Assembly (NCBI RefSeq): GCF_015352425.1
Contig: NZ_JADKNH010000006.1
Span: forward strand, 271,872-335,871
Source: Fusibacter ferrireducens
GTDB taxonomy: Bacteria; Bacillota; Clostridia; Peptostreptococcales; Acidaminobacteraceae
Reading direction: 5' to 3'
DNA length: 64,000 nucleotides
A model generated the notes under the pieces. That model saw nothing but the letters and a program-made list of their open reading frames with translations. It did not search any database and had not been told where the DNA came from. Below are positions 7,867 through 16,248 of the stretch, piece by piece (position 1 is the stretch's first letter; each line of letters begins with the position of its first letter). The position numbers were made by a program, and so were the translations under genes.

Positions 7867-9609
7867 TTAGCTAACCATTTTTTGCAAATCCCAAATCCGT
7901 CTATAAAGGCCCTCATCCTCCACAAGTTGGCGATGAGTTCCTTTTTGTATGATCTTCCCATCGTCTAGGACAATGATGATATCTGCTTCCGATAAGGTTG
8001 AGATTCTATGGCTGATAATCATAGTTGTTATTTCTTTGTTGCGTTCATTAAGTGCTCGTCTAATGCGCATATCTGTTTCTGTATCCACTGCGCTCAATGA
8101 ATCGTCAAAGATCAATATACGCTTATCTGGATCAATTATAGTTCTTGAAATAGCAATTCTTTGTTTTTGTCCACCAGATAGAGAAACCCCTTTTTCGCCA
8201 ATGACAGTTTCATAGCCTTCTCTAAATGTGAGAATATTTTCATGAATAGAGGCTGTTTGTGCCGCCATGTAGATGTCTTGATCTTTGAAATCATTTCGTA
8301 TGATGCCAATGTTCTCTTTAAGTGTCTTTGCATAGAGATAGGGTTCTTGTAAAATAAGGCCTATTTTTTGGCGAATCCACTGTTTTTTTATGGTCTTGAG
8401 TTCAATACCATCTATTTTTATACTGCCCTCATACTCATATAATCTCTGTAAAAGATGCACTAATGTTGACTTGCCTGAGCCTGTTGAACCCAAAATGCCC
8501 AGTGTTTGCCCCATAGGTAAATCAAAAGATATATTTTGAAGCGCTACTTTGCCATCTGGATAACTAAAGGAAACATTCTCAAACTGAATATGTCCCAAAA
8601 CTTGTGCTTCAACTTCATGCGGCTGATCTTCTTCAACTGCTTCGTTTAAAATTTCTTCCACACGTGTAATTGAAACAGTTGTTTTTCCAAGCTCACTTAA
8701 CATTCTTCCCGATTGTTTTACTGGCCAGAGCAGCATGGATTCGTAAGTGATAAAAGCCACCATGGTACCAATACTAATTTCACCTGAAATCACCATTGTA
8801 GAGCCCACAACCAATACAATGCCACTTTGGATAAGCGTTAACAAATCCGAGGATGACCAGAAGACGGCAAGGACCTCAATCAAACGATAAGTTACTTTAC
8901 AATACTCAGTGTTCACTTTTTCAAATTTATCAATTTCGTATTTTTCTCTACCAAAAGCACGTACAACTCTGACGCCCGATAGATTTTCCTGCAATACGGT
9001 TGTCAATACACTTTCTGCTTCATCCGATTTTTTAAAGCGCTTCTGAACCTTTGTGAAAAAAATATAGGAAAAGGCAAATAGAACAGGAATTAGTGCAATG
9101 GCGTAGATCGTCAATTTTAGATTCAAGCGCATCATAATGACCACTGATAGTAGGATCATAAAGATGATTCTACCCAGATCCACAATCTGAACGCCTAGAA
9201 ATTTCCTAATAGTTTCCACATCAGATGTACATCTTTGAATCATGTCACCAGTTTCTTTTTTGGTGTGAGATTCATAAGACATGTATTGAATTTGTCTATA
9301 TAAATTATTCTTTATATTTTCTGCAATGTGTTCCGCCGCATAGTTTGATAAATAACCCTTGAGAAATAAAAACACACCTCTTATCAGTCCAATACCTATA
9401 ACCATCCACACGACACTCATTAGATTCTTGCCAAACGCATCCATCAGGAATTGCAAATTACCTGCTGGCTCATCTCCTATAATTGAATCAATCGCATATT
9501 TTATCAAAATAGGTGTCGCCAGTTGCATCACTGTTGCTATGACGATTGAAAGTACAGCCATCAAAAAAATACTCCTGTAACCTTTCAAATATTTGAATAT
9601 ATTTTTCAT
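7867..9609 (-). CDS. ABC exporter half-transporter, BmrC/YheI-like subunit
   Basis: A 580-aa membrane protein with an N-terminal six-helix exporter domain and a C-terminal nucleotide-binding domain (Walker A GSTGSGKS, signature LSGGQKQR, Walker B ILIFDD). Asp replaces the catalytic Glu after Walker B, so this chain provides the degenerate half of the heterodimer formed with the next gene 34 bases downstream. Its length is close to B. subtilis BmrC (YheI). A long leader with two small ORFs and two intrinsic-terminator hairpins precedes it, which suggests attenuation, as known for bmrB-bmrCD. The start ATG has a TTAGGAGGT site. The transported substrate cannot be inferred from sequence. Confidence 0.88.
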   Translation of the reverse strand: MKNIFKYLKGYRSIFLMAVLSIVIATVMQLATPILIKYAIDSIIGDEPAGNLQFLMDAFGKNLMSVVWMVIGIGLIRGVFLFLKGYLSNYAAEHIAENIKNNLYRQIQYMSYESHTKKETGDMIQRCTSDVETIRKFLGVQIVDLGRIIFMILLSVVIMMRLNLKLTIYAIALIPVLFAFSYIFFTKVQKRFKKSDEAESVLTTVLQENLSGVRVVRAFGREKYEIDKFEKVNTEYCKVTYRLIEVLAVFWSSSDLLTLIQSGIVLVVGSTMVISGEISIGTMVAFITYESMLLWPVKQSGRMLSELGKTTVSITRVEEILNEAVEEDQPHEVEAQVLGHIQFENVSFSYPDGKVALQNISFDLPMGQTLGILGSTGSGKSTLVHLLQRLYEYEGSIKIDGIELKTIKKQWIRQKIGLILQEPYLYAKTLKENIGIIRNDFKDQDIYMAAQTASIHENILTFREGYETVIGEKGVSLSGGQKQRIAISRTIIDPDKRILIFDDSLSAVDTETDMRIRRALNERNKEITTMIISHRISTLSEADIIIVLDDGKIIQKGTHRQLVEDEGLYRRIWDLQKMVS

Positions 9610-9686
9610 AATTTCGACCTCCTAACTTTATTGTTTCTAAGTAATAAATTTCTATAAAGTCCGATAATTTCCTTAAATGGTAAAGA

Positions 9687-9712
9687 AAAAGACCATGCAA
9701 GCATGGTCTTTT
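9687..9712 (-). terminator. Terminator-type hairpin (attenuator) before the ABC exporter
   Basis: A perfect 12-bp stem (AAAAGACCATGC with GCATGGTCTTTT, 2-base loop) followed by TTTTTCTTT on the minus strand. It lies about 80 bases before the exporter start codon and downstream of the 10-codon ORF, so it probably acts as an attenuator. Confidence 0.75.
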
Positions 9713-9714
9713 AA

Positions 9715-9734
9715 GAGTGAACCCATATTCACTC
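9715..9734 (-). repeat. Hairpin in the exporter leader
   Basis: GAGTGAA and TTCACTC form a perfect 7-bp stem with a 6-base loop, directly before the terminator hairpin. It may be part of an antiterminator switch. Confidence 0.5.
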
Positions 9735-9746
9735 ACATATTTATAA

Positions 9747-9779
9747 TCAGCCACTCTCCTTATTACAGAGAACAAACAT
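9747..9779 (-). CDS. Possible 10-aa leader peptide
   Basis: An ATG-started ORF encoding MFVLCNKESG lies between two terminator-type hairpins in the leader of the ABC exporter. It has no clear ribosome site, since the preceding bases are the T tract of the upstream terminator. Leader peptides of this size control antibiotic-inducible transporters by ribosome stalling. This call is tentative and rests on position only. Confidence 0.25.
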   Translation of the reverse strand: MFVLCNKESG

Positions 9780-9798
9780 GTTTATAGACATAAAAAAA

Positions 9799-9820
9799 CC
9801 ACAGACTTTTTTGCCTGTGG
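9799..9820 (-). terminator. Intrinsic terminator after the 38-aa ORF
   Basis: CCACAGGC and GTCTGTGG pair in a stem around an A-rich loop, followed by seven T residues on the minus strand. It lies 36 bases after the stop of the 38-aa ORF, between it and the exporter genes. Confidence 0.85.
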
Positions 9821-9855
9821 TTAATCATTCTAAATGATAAATCTCTTAAAATTTC

Positions 9856-9972
9856 TTATAAGCGATTCCCGCAGGCTACAGAATTATTAAATTGAATTGA
9901 GGGCGCACTGATGGCGTAGATACGATTAAATGCTGATTTTCTGTTTAGTACGATGTTCGTTAAAATAATCAT
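9856..9972 (-). CDS. 38-aa small peptide, candidate BmrB-like leader
   Basis: A short ORF starting MIILTNIVLNRKS and ending SVACGNRL, behind a strong AAGGGAGG ribosome site. It has a full set of transcription signals: a promoter (TTGCGA, 17 bases, TATCAT), a 5' hairpin (GTGG..AGCC..GGTT..CCAC) and an intrinsic terminator downstream. A longer in-frame ATG exists at 10047, but it lies upstream of the predicted transcript start. It sits upstream of a BmrCD-like exporter in the position of bmrB, the translated attenuator peptide of B. subtilis. No sequence family is recognised. It could also be a small secreted or toxic peptide exported by the adjacent ABC pair. Confidence 0.6.
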   Translation of the reverse strand: MIILTNIVLNRKSAFNRIYAISAPSIQFNNSVACGNRL

Positions 9973-10035
9973 TTTGTAACCTCCCTTTTTTATTTTTGTT
10001 GATTTATTGTGGCAACCTCGGCTGACCACAAAATA

Positions 10036-10064
10036 ATGATATAACAATTTTTATGGGCTCGCAA
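10036..10064 (-). promoter_or_regulatory. Candidate promoter of the 38-aa ORF and exporter operon
   Basis: Minus-strand TTGCGA, 17-base spacer, TATCAT. The predicted start is followed at once by a GTGG/CCAC stem-loop and then the ribosome site of the 38-aa ORF. The 275 bases between the 38-aa ORF and the aldolase hold nothing else that I recognise. Confidence 0.55.
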
Positions 10065-10247
10065 TACTTTTTTTACACCTGTAACAGTCTTGTAATGTCA
10101 TTACAGATACTTGTCATTTTAATTTTCACCTTGAAATATACTCAAACGGTTTCAATTAAAGCATTTCAAATTAAAACATGATCTGAGTATTATATTATTT
10201 TATAACAACTTTGTAATATTAAAACATGTAAACTGGCATAAAAAGCA

Positions 10248-10901
10248 CTATTTCTGTCCATATTTGTTAACATAAAAATCACGCATATAGCGGCAATCAC
10301 GCTCTGATAATTCTACTGGACCGCCAATACATTGTGTCAAAAGAGTGACATGTGCTGATTTTTCACATACATGTGTGATTTTTAAAGCTTCTTTCAAATC
10401 TTTTCCCACTGCAATCAACCCATGATTTGCCAAGATGACAGCGTTTCTATCCTTTAAGGCTTTAACCGCTTCTACACCAAGCTCCAGAGAACCCGGCAAT
10501 CTATATTCTGAAACGCGAACGTTGCCACCGACGATTTCTATTAGATCATCCGTTACAGCAGGGATTGGTTTTCTTGCCACAGCCATAGCTGTGCAGTATG
10601 TAGAATGTGTATGAATTATTGCAAGGACATCTGGCCTGTTCTTATATATTTCCAGATGCAATGGTAACTCAATTGAAGGTGTCATATCACCATCTATCAA
10701 ATTTCCCTCTAAATCAATAATAGGAACATTTTCAGATTTAATTTTCTCGTAATCCACACCACTGGGCGTAATTGCTACCAGATCTTCATTGGGAATACGA
10801 ACACTGATGTTTCCCCAGGAACCAATAACCAAGGATAATCTGGAAATCAACAACCCAGTATCGATGATTTCTTTTCTCGTCATCTGATGTTTAAGTGACA
10901 T
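10248..10901 (-). CDS. Class II aldolase/adducin family protein
   Basis: A 217-aa protein similar to L-fuculose-1-phosphate or L-ribulose-5-phosphate type zinc aldolases/epimerases. Zinc ligands are visible as the HTHS motif (two His) near residue 92, and a third His in the ANHG segment near residue 155. The GNISVR substrate loop is near residue 31. It is cytosolic and would cleave or isomerise a sugar phosphate; the exact substrate is not clear. The ATG at 10919 lies upstream of the AGGAGG ribosome site, so the ATG at 10901 is the likely start. It stands alone between the exporter leader and cheB, with its own candidate promoter. Confidence 0.8.
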   Translation of the reverse strand: MSLKHQMTRKEIIDTGLLISRLSLVIGSWGNISVRIPNEDLVAITPSGVDYEKIKSENVPIIDLEGNLIDGDMTPSIELPLHLEIYKNRPDVLAIIHTHSTYCTAMAVARKPIPAVTDDLIEIVGGNVRVSEYRLPGSLELGVEAVKALKDRNAVILANHGLIAVGKDLKEALKITHVCEKSAHVTLLTQCIGGPVELSERDCRYMRDFYVNKYGQK

Positions 10902-10937
10902 TTTTCCTCCTATGTGCATCCATTTAAATTAATATAC

Positions 10938-10943
10938 ATTATA
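10938..10943 (-). promoter_or_regulatory. Extended -10 element before the aldolase gene
   Basis: Minus-strand TATGGTATAAT (extended -10) lies 37 bases before the aldolase start; no good -35 is seen. An inverted repeat TTATGA-N3-TCATAA sits just upstream, where a regulator could bind. Confidence 0.45.
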
Positions 10944-11016
10944 CCATATTCTCAACTTATTATGATAGTCATAATGCATTTTTTAAGTGCACATGGTCTG
11001 CCAAACAATAAATTTT

Positions 11017-12039
11017 CTAGATCAGCGCCAATATTTTTTTATGAATTTCAGTGATTGGCAATTGATAATCGACGGCACCAATATCATACGCTACTTTGGG
11101 CATACCGTAGACAATACAAGTCTTCTCATCTTGACCTATTGTTTTCGCCCCATTTTGCTTCATATTTAAAAGACCTTTGGCACCATCTTGTCCCATGCCT
11201 GTCAATATAATACCAATCGCCTGTTTGCCATAGAATTGGGCAACGGACTCAAAGAGCACATCCACAGAAGGAATATGCCCGTTTCTCTTGTCGCCTTCAA
11301 AAAGCTTCACGGTCATCTTGCGTCCCTGCCTATGAAGCCTCATTTGAAGTCCTCCTGGCGCTATTAATGCGATGCCATCTTGAACTTCATCACCGTCTTC
11401 TGCCTCTTTAACAATCATTCTACAAGCTGAATTTAATCTTTGGGCATACATTTTTGTAAAGACAGGGGGCATATGTTGAACAATAACAATCCCTGGAACA
11501 TCTGCGGGCAATTTATGCAGTATCTCAAAAAGCGCCTCTGTGCCACCTGTGGATGCACCCACTGCAATGATCCTATTCGTTTGTCTCTGATGATCCTTAC
11601 TTTCTTCATTAGACTTTCTAATAATGCGCTTTAAACCGCTCACATTTGCAATGGACGCGATTTTCACTTTAATAATTAACTCGTTAATAAAAAGATCCAG
11701 CGCATTTTCAGAAGTTGAGCTTGGCTTATTTACAAATTCCACAGCACCATACTTTAAGGCATCAAATACCATATTGTCAAGCGATGACATCACCACTACT
11801 GGAAGCGGATATTGAGGCATTAGCCTCTTTAAAAATTCTATGCCATCCATTTTAGGCATTTGAACATCCAATATCATTACATCCGGTTCATAGATCAAAA
11901 TTTTATCGCGCGCATCATAGGGATCCATAGCCGTAGCAACGACTTCAATTCCCGCATCTTTTTCAAGTTTATTTTTTAATGTTTCCCGAAATAAAAGGGA
12001 ATCATCTACAATGAGCACACGGATTTTTCTTTGTGACAT
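11017..12039 (-). CDS. cheB: Chemotaxis protein-glutamate methylesterase
   Basis: A 340-aa response regulator with an N-terminal receiver domain (phospho-acceptor Asp in VMILDVQMPK, near residue 57) and a C-terminal methylesterase domain. The catalytic Ser is in AVGASTGGTEAL, the His in VQHMPP and the Asp in GMGQDGAKG. It removes methyl groups from glutamates of chemoreceptors after phosphorylation by CheA, giving adaptation. The gene starts 3 bases after the cheR stop and ends the che operon. Start ATG has an AAGGAG site. Confidence 0.95.
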   Translation of the reverse strand: MSQRKIRVLIVDDSLLFRETLKNKLEKDAGIEVVATAMDPYDARDKILIYEPDVMILDVQMPKMDGIEFLKRLMPQYPLPVVVMSSLDNMVFDALKYGAVEFVNKPSSTSENALDLFINELIIKVKIASIANVSGLKRIIRKSNEESKDHQRQTNRIIAVGASTGGTEALFEILHKLPADVPGIVIVQHMPPVFTKMYAQRLNSACRMIVKEAEDGDEVQDGIALIAPGGLQMRLHRQGRKMTVKLFEGDKRNGHIPSVDVLFESVAQFYGKQAIGIILTGMGQDGAKGLLNMKQNGAKTIGQDEKTCIVYGMPKVAYDIGAVDYQLPITEIHKKILALI

Positions 12040-12042
12040 ACA

Positions 12043-12855
12043 CTACTCCTTTTTGTAGATTGCAGGTTGAATATATTTAAAGCCCTGTGAGCGGTCTTCA
12101 ATTGTCTCAGAATGCCCAATAAATAGATAGCCTCCTGGCATTAGAGCATTGTAGAATTTATTGATGAGCTCTTTTTTGGATTCTTTATCAAAGTATATCA
12201 TGACATTGCGACAAAATATAATATGGAATTTTTTTTTAAATGGAAACGCATTCATTAAATTGAACTTTCTAAAAATCACTTCATTTTTGATATTGCTCTT
12301 CACTAAAAATTTTTCATCATTTAGTTTTAAGAAATAACGTTCACGTATTTTTTTATCCAGTTTTTCAACTTGAGGACTTTCATACTCTCCTCTATTAGCG
12401 GATTCTAGGACTTTTAGAGAAATATCTGTGGCAAGCACTTTACTATCCCATAGCGTTTTATTTTTACCTAAGTACGCCTCAAGCGTCATCACAATGGAAT
12501 ATGCCTCTTCACCACTTGAACACCCTGCTGACCAAATCCTGATATCTCGTGTCTGTTGTTCTTTAAGTACAATTTCTGGAAGTGCAATTTCTTTTAAGAA
12601 ATTAAAGTGTTTTTCCTCTCTAAAAAAATAAGTGTGATTAGTTGTGATTTTATTGATAAATTCAGATATTTCTTTTCCTGTTTTATCTGCCTCAATAATA
12701 TCAAAATAGCTGCTGAAATTTTTAAAACCTCTTACTTCAAGTATATGCGAAAACCGGCTCTCCACAAGTGTCTTTTTCTTTTCTGTTAACAAAATGCCAT
12801 AGTTCTTATAAACAAAATCTTGAATACGTCTAAATTCACGGTCTTCTATATTCAT
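12043..12855 (-). CDS. cheR: Chemotaxis protein methyltransferase
   Basis: A 270-aa SAM-dependent methyltransferase that methylates receptor glutamates, opposing CheB. It has the N-terminal helical CheR domain, then the SAM-binding domain with WSAGCSSGEEAYSI near residue 110 and IIFCRNVMIYFD near residue 215. The ATG at 12855 follows GAGGTGA at good spacing; a GTG six bases upstream is inside the ribosome site and is less likely. It is followed directly by cheB. Confidence 0.93.
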   Translation of the reverse strand: MNIEDREFRRIQDFVYKNYGILLTEKKKTLVESRFSHILEVRGFKNFSSYFDIIEADKTGKEISEFINKITTNHTYFFREEKHFNFLKEIALPEIVLKEQQTRDIRIWSAGCSSGEEAYSIVMTLEAYLGKNKTLWDSKVLATDISLKVLESANRGEYESPQVEKLDKKIRERYFLKLNDEKFLVKSNIKNEVIFRKFNLMNAFPFKKKFHIIFCRNVMIYFDKESKKELINKFYNALMPGGYLFIGHSETIEDRSQGFKYIQPAIYKKE

Positions 12856-12873
12856 ATTCACCTCAATTTTTAT

Positions 12874-12904
12874 AAAAGAGGTGCTCTTTCAAGCAACCCC
12901 TTTC
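12874..12904 (-). terminator. Intercistronic hairpin between mcp and cheR
   Basis: AAAGGGGTTGCT pairs imperfectly with AGCACCTCTTT, followed by TTAT. It may attenuate cheR-cheB relative to the upstream genes or protect mRNA ends. The pairing is imperfect and termination is uncertain. Confidence 0.4.
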
Positions 12905-12928
12905 ATAATAGTCTATGTGTGGCACAAA

Positions 12929-15751
12929 TCAATACTTGCCAAATTCACCGTCGTCTAAATTGATGATCTTTTCCTTAGGCAAAATTTTAGGAGCCTCTTG
13001 ACTAACGACTTGTTTCATTTTCTTTTGTCCCTTATTTCCCACTAGGATAAATTTCGAAATCATGTCTCTAAGCATCTCTGCTTGTGCAGACATTTCCTCA
13101 CTTGCTGCAGCACTTTCCTCAGCTGTAGCTGTATTATTTTGAGTAACATCTGATACTTGGTTGACCCCTTCGTTGATTTGAGCAATCGCTGTTGCTTGTT
13201 CATTGGAGGCATTGGCAATATTAGAAACCAATTCCGCTACTTTAGTTACACCTTCAACGATTTCATTTAAGGCCACAGCAGTATTATTCGCTATCTCTGT
13301 ACCACTTGTGACTTTGCTAATTGAATTTTCAATTAAATCCGTTGTCTCTTTAGCTGCATTGGCACTTCTAGCTGCTAGATTTCTGACTTCTTCAGCCACC
13401 ACTGCAAATCCTTTGCCATGTTCGCCAGCTCTTGCCGCCTCCACAGCTGCATTGAGTGCCAATATATTGGTTTGAAAAGCAATTTCATCAATTACTTTGA
13501 TAATTTTGGAGATGTTGTTTGAAGAATCGTTAATATCTTTCATAGCTGTAATCATTTCATTCATTCTGGAGTTACCAACAATGGCACCATCTTTAGCGGT
13601 CACTGATAAATCATTGGCTTTATTAGCTGAAACGGCATTCTCTTTTGTCTGTTCTGCAACTTGCGTGATTGCCGCTGTTATTTCCTCAATGGCACTGGCT
13701 TGCTCTGTTGAACCTTGGGATAGACTTTGTGAAGATGCACTCACTTGATTTGCACCCGTATTAACTTGTTCAGCTGCGATGCCAATTTCGCCGAGTACTG
13801 AATTGAAAGACTCTAAAATGGTTTCAAGTGCCATTTTAATCTTAATGAAGTCCCCTTTAAAATCAATTCTGACATTTACAGTAAAGTCCCCATCACTCAT
13901 TCTTGCAAGGACATGGGCAATTTCATTGATATAACTTACCAGTGAGTCAATCGTTGTATTCAAAGCATTTTTAATGGCCGCATGATCTCCCTTATAGTCG
14001 CCTTTAACTCTTATACCTAGGTTGCCTTCCGCAACCTCAGCAAGTACAGTTGCCGATTCGCGTACTGGTTCAATAACGGCATCCAAAGTCTCATTTACAC
14101 CCATTATAATTTTCTTATAGTCACCTAAATGACGTGTTTCATCAGCTCGATAGTTTAAGTCACCTTTTTTAGCCGCTTCTATAAGCGTATTGGTATCTTT
14201 AACGAGGCCGCTGATACCATCCAAACATTTATTGATACTCACTTTAATATTGTTAAAGTCACCATAGTAAGTATCTGTAATCTTTTCAGGGATGATCCCA
14301 TTTCCTATGTCAGTAATGTAATCATTCGTAAAGTTAATTGGAACGACGAAGGCTTCAATAAGCTGATTAATGCCTAAAATCAAATCATTCCAAACGCCTG
14401 TTAACATGCCCTCTTTACCTCTTTTATTAAGTTCTCCCTTTAGAACCGCTTGTGTCAACATGTCCGTTTCATTAAGGAGGAGATTCAAGCTTTCAACAGC
14501 ACGCTTTAAGTTCAAATTGAGTACATCTTTATCCGATTTAATATTGACTTCAATATTGCGATCACCCTCTGCAATGAGTCTTGCGATTTCAGCTTGTGCT
14601 TTAATGTTGTCAACCATATCAATAAAGGCAACCGTCATAACACCTACTTCATCTTTACTATTTGCCACGAGTTCTACTTCTACATCTCCAGTTGCAAGTG
14701 TCTGTGCGGCAAATGTCACTTGATTGATGCCTTTGACTAAACTTTTAACTATGTAGATATTAAATACAATACCCGTAATGAGTGCAAATACAAAACCGTA
14801 TAGAAGTACTTGGGTTGTTGCGTTAACCGCTTTAATGGTTTCAATCGCTCCCGTTTTTGTCTCTTGCATCCCCTCTTGAGCAATACTTGCAGCTACAGCT
14901 GTCAAATTATTACCTATTTCCAACCTCTTTTCTCCAACAGATTTGAGCTCATCGAAGAGATTGGCAATGATGCTCATATTAGATTTATATGTGCCAGTGG
15001 CTGTTTTTATGCGTTCAAGTTGCTGTATATTATTCTCTTGCATCGTTATCTTTTCAATTTCATCTATAACTAATGAAATGTTATCAAAATCATTAAGAAT
15101 TGATCTAATTTCTGCTGCATCTCTACTTGCAATGCCCTTTTGATTTTTTACTCTGATGTTATTGTTTAAATTGAGAATTTCCGTGATCATTTCTATCTTC
15201 CTGTTTCTATCCAATAATTTTTCTTCAGGATCATTGTTGCTAATTTGATCATGTAACTTGTTTATCTGGTCATTATAGTATTTTGTTGCTTCATCCACAG
15301 AGACGATTGCAGCACTATCCAATAAATCTTTGGATTCTTCCATTTTTTTATAAGCAAGATGCGTTTGTTCAATAAGGGCATTGTACGCATTATAGGCTTG
15401 TAAACCTTCCTCATATGACGCTTTTATTTCTTCCGCATTTTTACTCTGAATAAAGTCATCTAATGTAGCTAAATCTGATTTAGCCGCTTCCATTCCCAAA
15501 ACTGCTTCGTCATAGTAAGTTTGCTCTCCAGATAGGCCGTAGGCTCTACTGTTTAACATGACATTGTTTATATTTTGATTGAAATTTGTCGCAATTTCCA
15601 AAACAACTAGATAATTATCCTGCATAGATTCTGCTTGATTTTTCTGTAACCCTAAATTATAAATCGTATAACCTATCACTAACGAAATAATTAAAATCAT
15701 CGTTCCAATCCCAATAATAATCTTAGACCCAATTTTTCTATTTTTAAGCAT
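12929..15751 (-). CDS. Methyl-accepting chemotaxis protein with multiple HAMP-like repeats
   Basis: A 940-aa chemoreceptor. A membrane helix near residues 10-30 is followed by a helical sensor region of about 280 residues and a second membrane helix near 315-335. Next comes a HAMP domain and an extended run of related HAMP-like units of roughly 90 residues (seen as repeating GDLN-, GNLGIRV- and GDFTVNV-type segments) to about residue 680. The cytoplasmic signalling domain carries the conserved hairpin tip [20 protein letters not shown]. It lies inside the che operon, between cheW and cheR, so it may feed a dedicated pathway. The ligand is unknown. The long HAMP chain resembles poly-HAMP receptors such as Aer2. 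Confidence 0.9.
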   Translation of the reverse strand: MLKNRKIGSKIIIGIGTMILIISLVIGYTIYNLGLQKNQAESMQDNYLVVLEIATNFNQNINNVMLNSRAYGLSGEQTYYDEAVLGMEAAKSDLATLDDFIQSKNAEEIKASYEEGLQAYNAYNALIEQTHLAYKKMEESKDLLDSAAIVSVDEATKYYNDQINKLHDQISNNDPEEKLLDRNRKIEMITEILNLNNNIRVKNQKGIASRDAAEIRSILNDFDNISLVIDEIEKITMQENNIQQLERIKTATGTYKSNMSIIANLFDELKSVGEKRLEIGNNLTAVAASIAQEGMQETKTGAIETIKAVNATTQVLLYGFVFALITGIVFNIYIVKSLVKGINQVTFAAQTLATGDVEVELVANSKDEVGVMTVAFIDMVDNIKAQAEIARLIAEGDRNIEVNIKSDKDVLNLNLKRAVESLNLLLNETDMLTQAVLKGELNKRGKEGMLTGVWNDLILGINQLIEAFVVPINFTNDYITDIGNGIIPEKITDTYYGDFNNIKVSINKCLDGISGLVKDTNTLIEAAKKGDLNYRADETRHLGDYKKIIMGVNETLDAVIEPVRESATVLAEVAEGNLGIRVKGDYKGDHAAIKNALNTTIDSLVSYINEIAHVLARMSDGDFTVNVRIDFKGDFIKIKMALETILESFNSVLGEIGIAAEQVNTGANQVSASSQSLSQGSTEQASAIEEITAAITQVAEQTKENAVSANKANDLSVTAKDGAIVGNSRMNEMITAMKDINDSSNNISKIIKVIDEIAFQTNILALNAAVEAARAGEHGKGFAVVAEEVRNLAARSANAAKETTDLIENSISKVTSGTEIANNTAVALNEIVEGVTKVAELVSNIANASNEQATAIAQINEGVNQVSDVTQNNTATAEESAAASEEMSAQAEMLRDMISKFILVGNKGQKKMKQVVSQEAPKILPKEKIINLDDGEFGKY

Positions 15752-15765
15752 CCCAATCTTCCTTT

Positions 15766-16230
15766 CTACTCAAACAAAAGTTTCTCAATATCCATGAGTG
15801 TTACCATATGATCATTGCTCTTTGTAATGCCTTGGACAAATCGGCTTTTTTTATCAAAACTTTTTTGAGATGTAATCTGTTCTTTTTCAACAGATACCAC
15901 TTCAAGTACGGTGTCCACTATGACACCCACTGTGTATTCTTCAAAATTCATAACAATAATACATGTACGATCGTCATAATCTCTAAGTTTTTTTCCAAAT
16001 CTAGCTCTTATCTCAATCACAGGTATGATCTGACCTCTCAGATTAATAACACCTTTGACATAGGAATCTTGTTGCGGCACTAGCGTTATTTCTTGAATTC
16101 GATTGATATCCACAATAAAATTTATATCGAATCCATAAACTTCCTTGTCCACTTGAAAGGTCAAATATTTGATTATCTCCTTTGGAATATTTTTATATTC
16201 TCCGGTATCTTCGACTTTTCTGTTTTTCAT
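15766..16230 (-). CDS. cheW: Chemotaxis coupling protein CheW
   Basis: A 154-aa CheW-like protein that links receptors to CheA. The core contains the CheW hallmarks [18 protein letters not shown] near residue 80 and a later [11 protein letters not shown] segment. It has only the CheW domain, with a short N-terminal extension. It lies between cheA and the receptor gene, 15-19 bases from each, so co-translation in fixed ratio is likely. Confidence 0.92.
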   Translation of the reverse strand: MKNRKVEDTGEYKNIPKEIIKYLTFQVDKEVYGFDINFIVDINRIQEITLVPQQDSYVKGVINLRGQIIPVIEIRARFGKKLRDYDDRTCIIVMNFEEYTVGVIVDTVLEVVSVEKEQITSQKSFDKKSRFVQGITKSNDHMVTLMDIEKLLFE

Positions 16231-16248
16231 CTCATGTTCCCCCCTCCC

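Noticed and set aside
9488..9775. 95-aa frame spanning the exporter leader
   Set aside because: It has no ATG start, overlaps the exporter gene, and spans the terminator hairpin; it is a shadow of leader elements.
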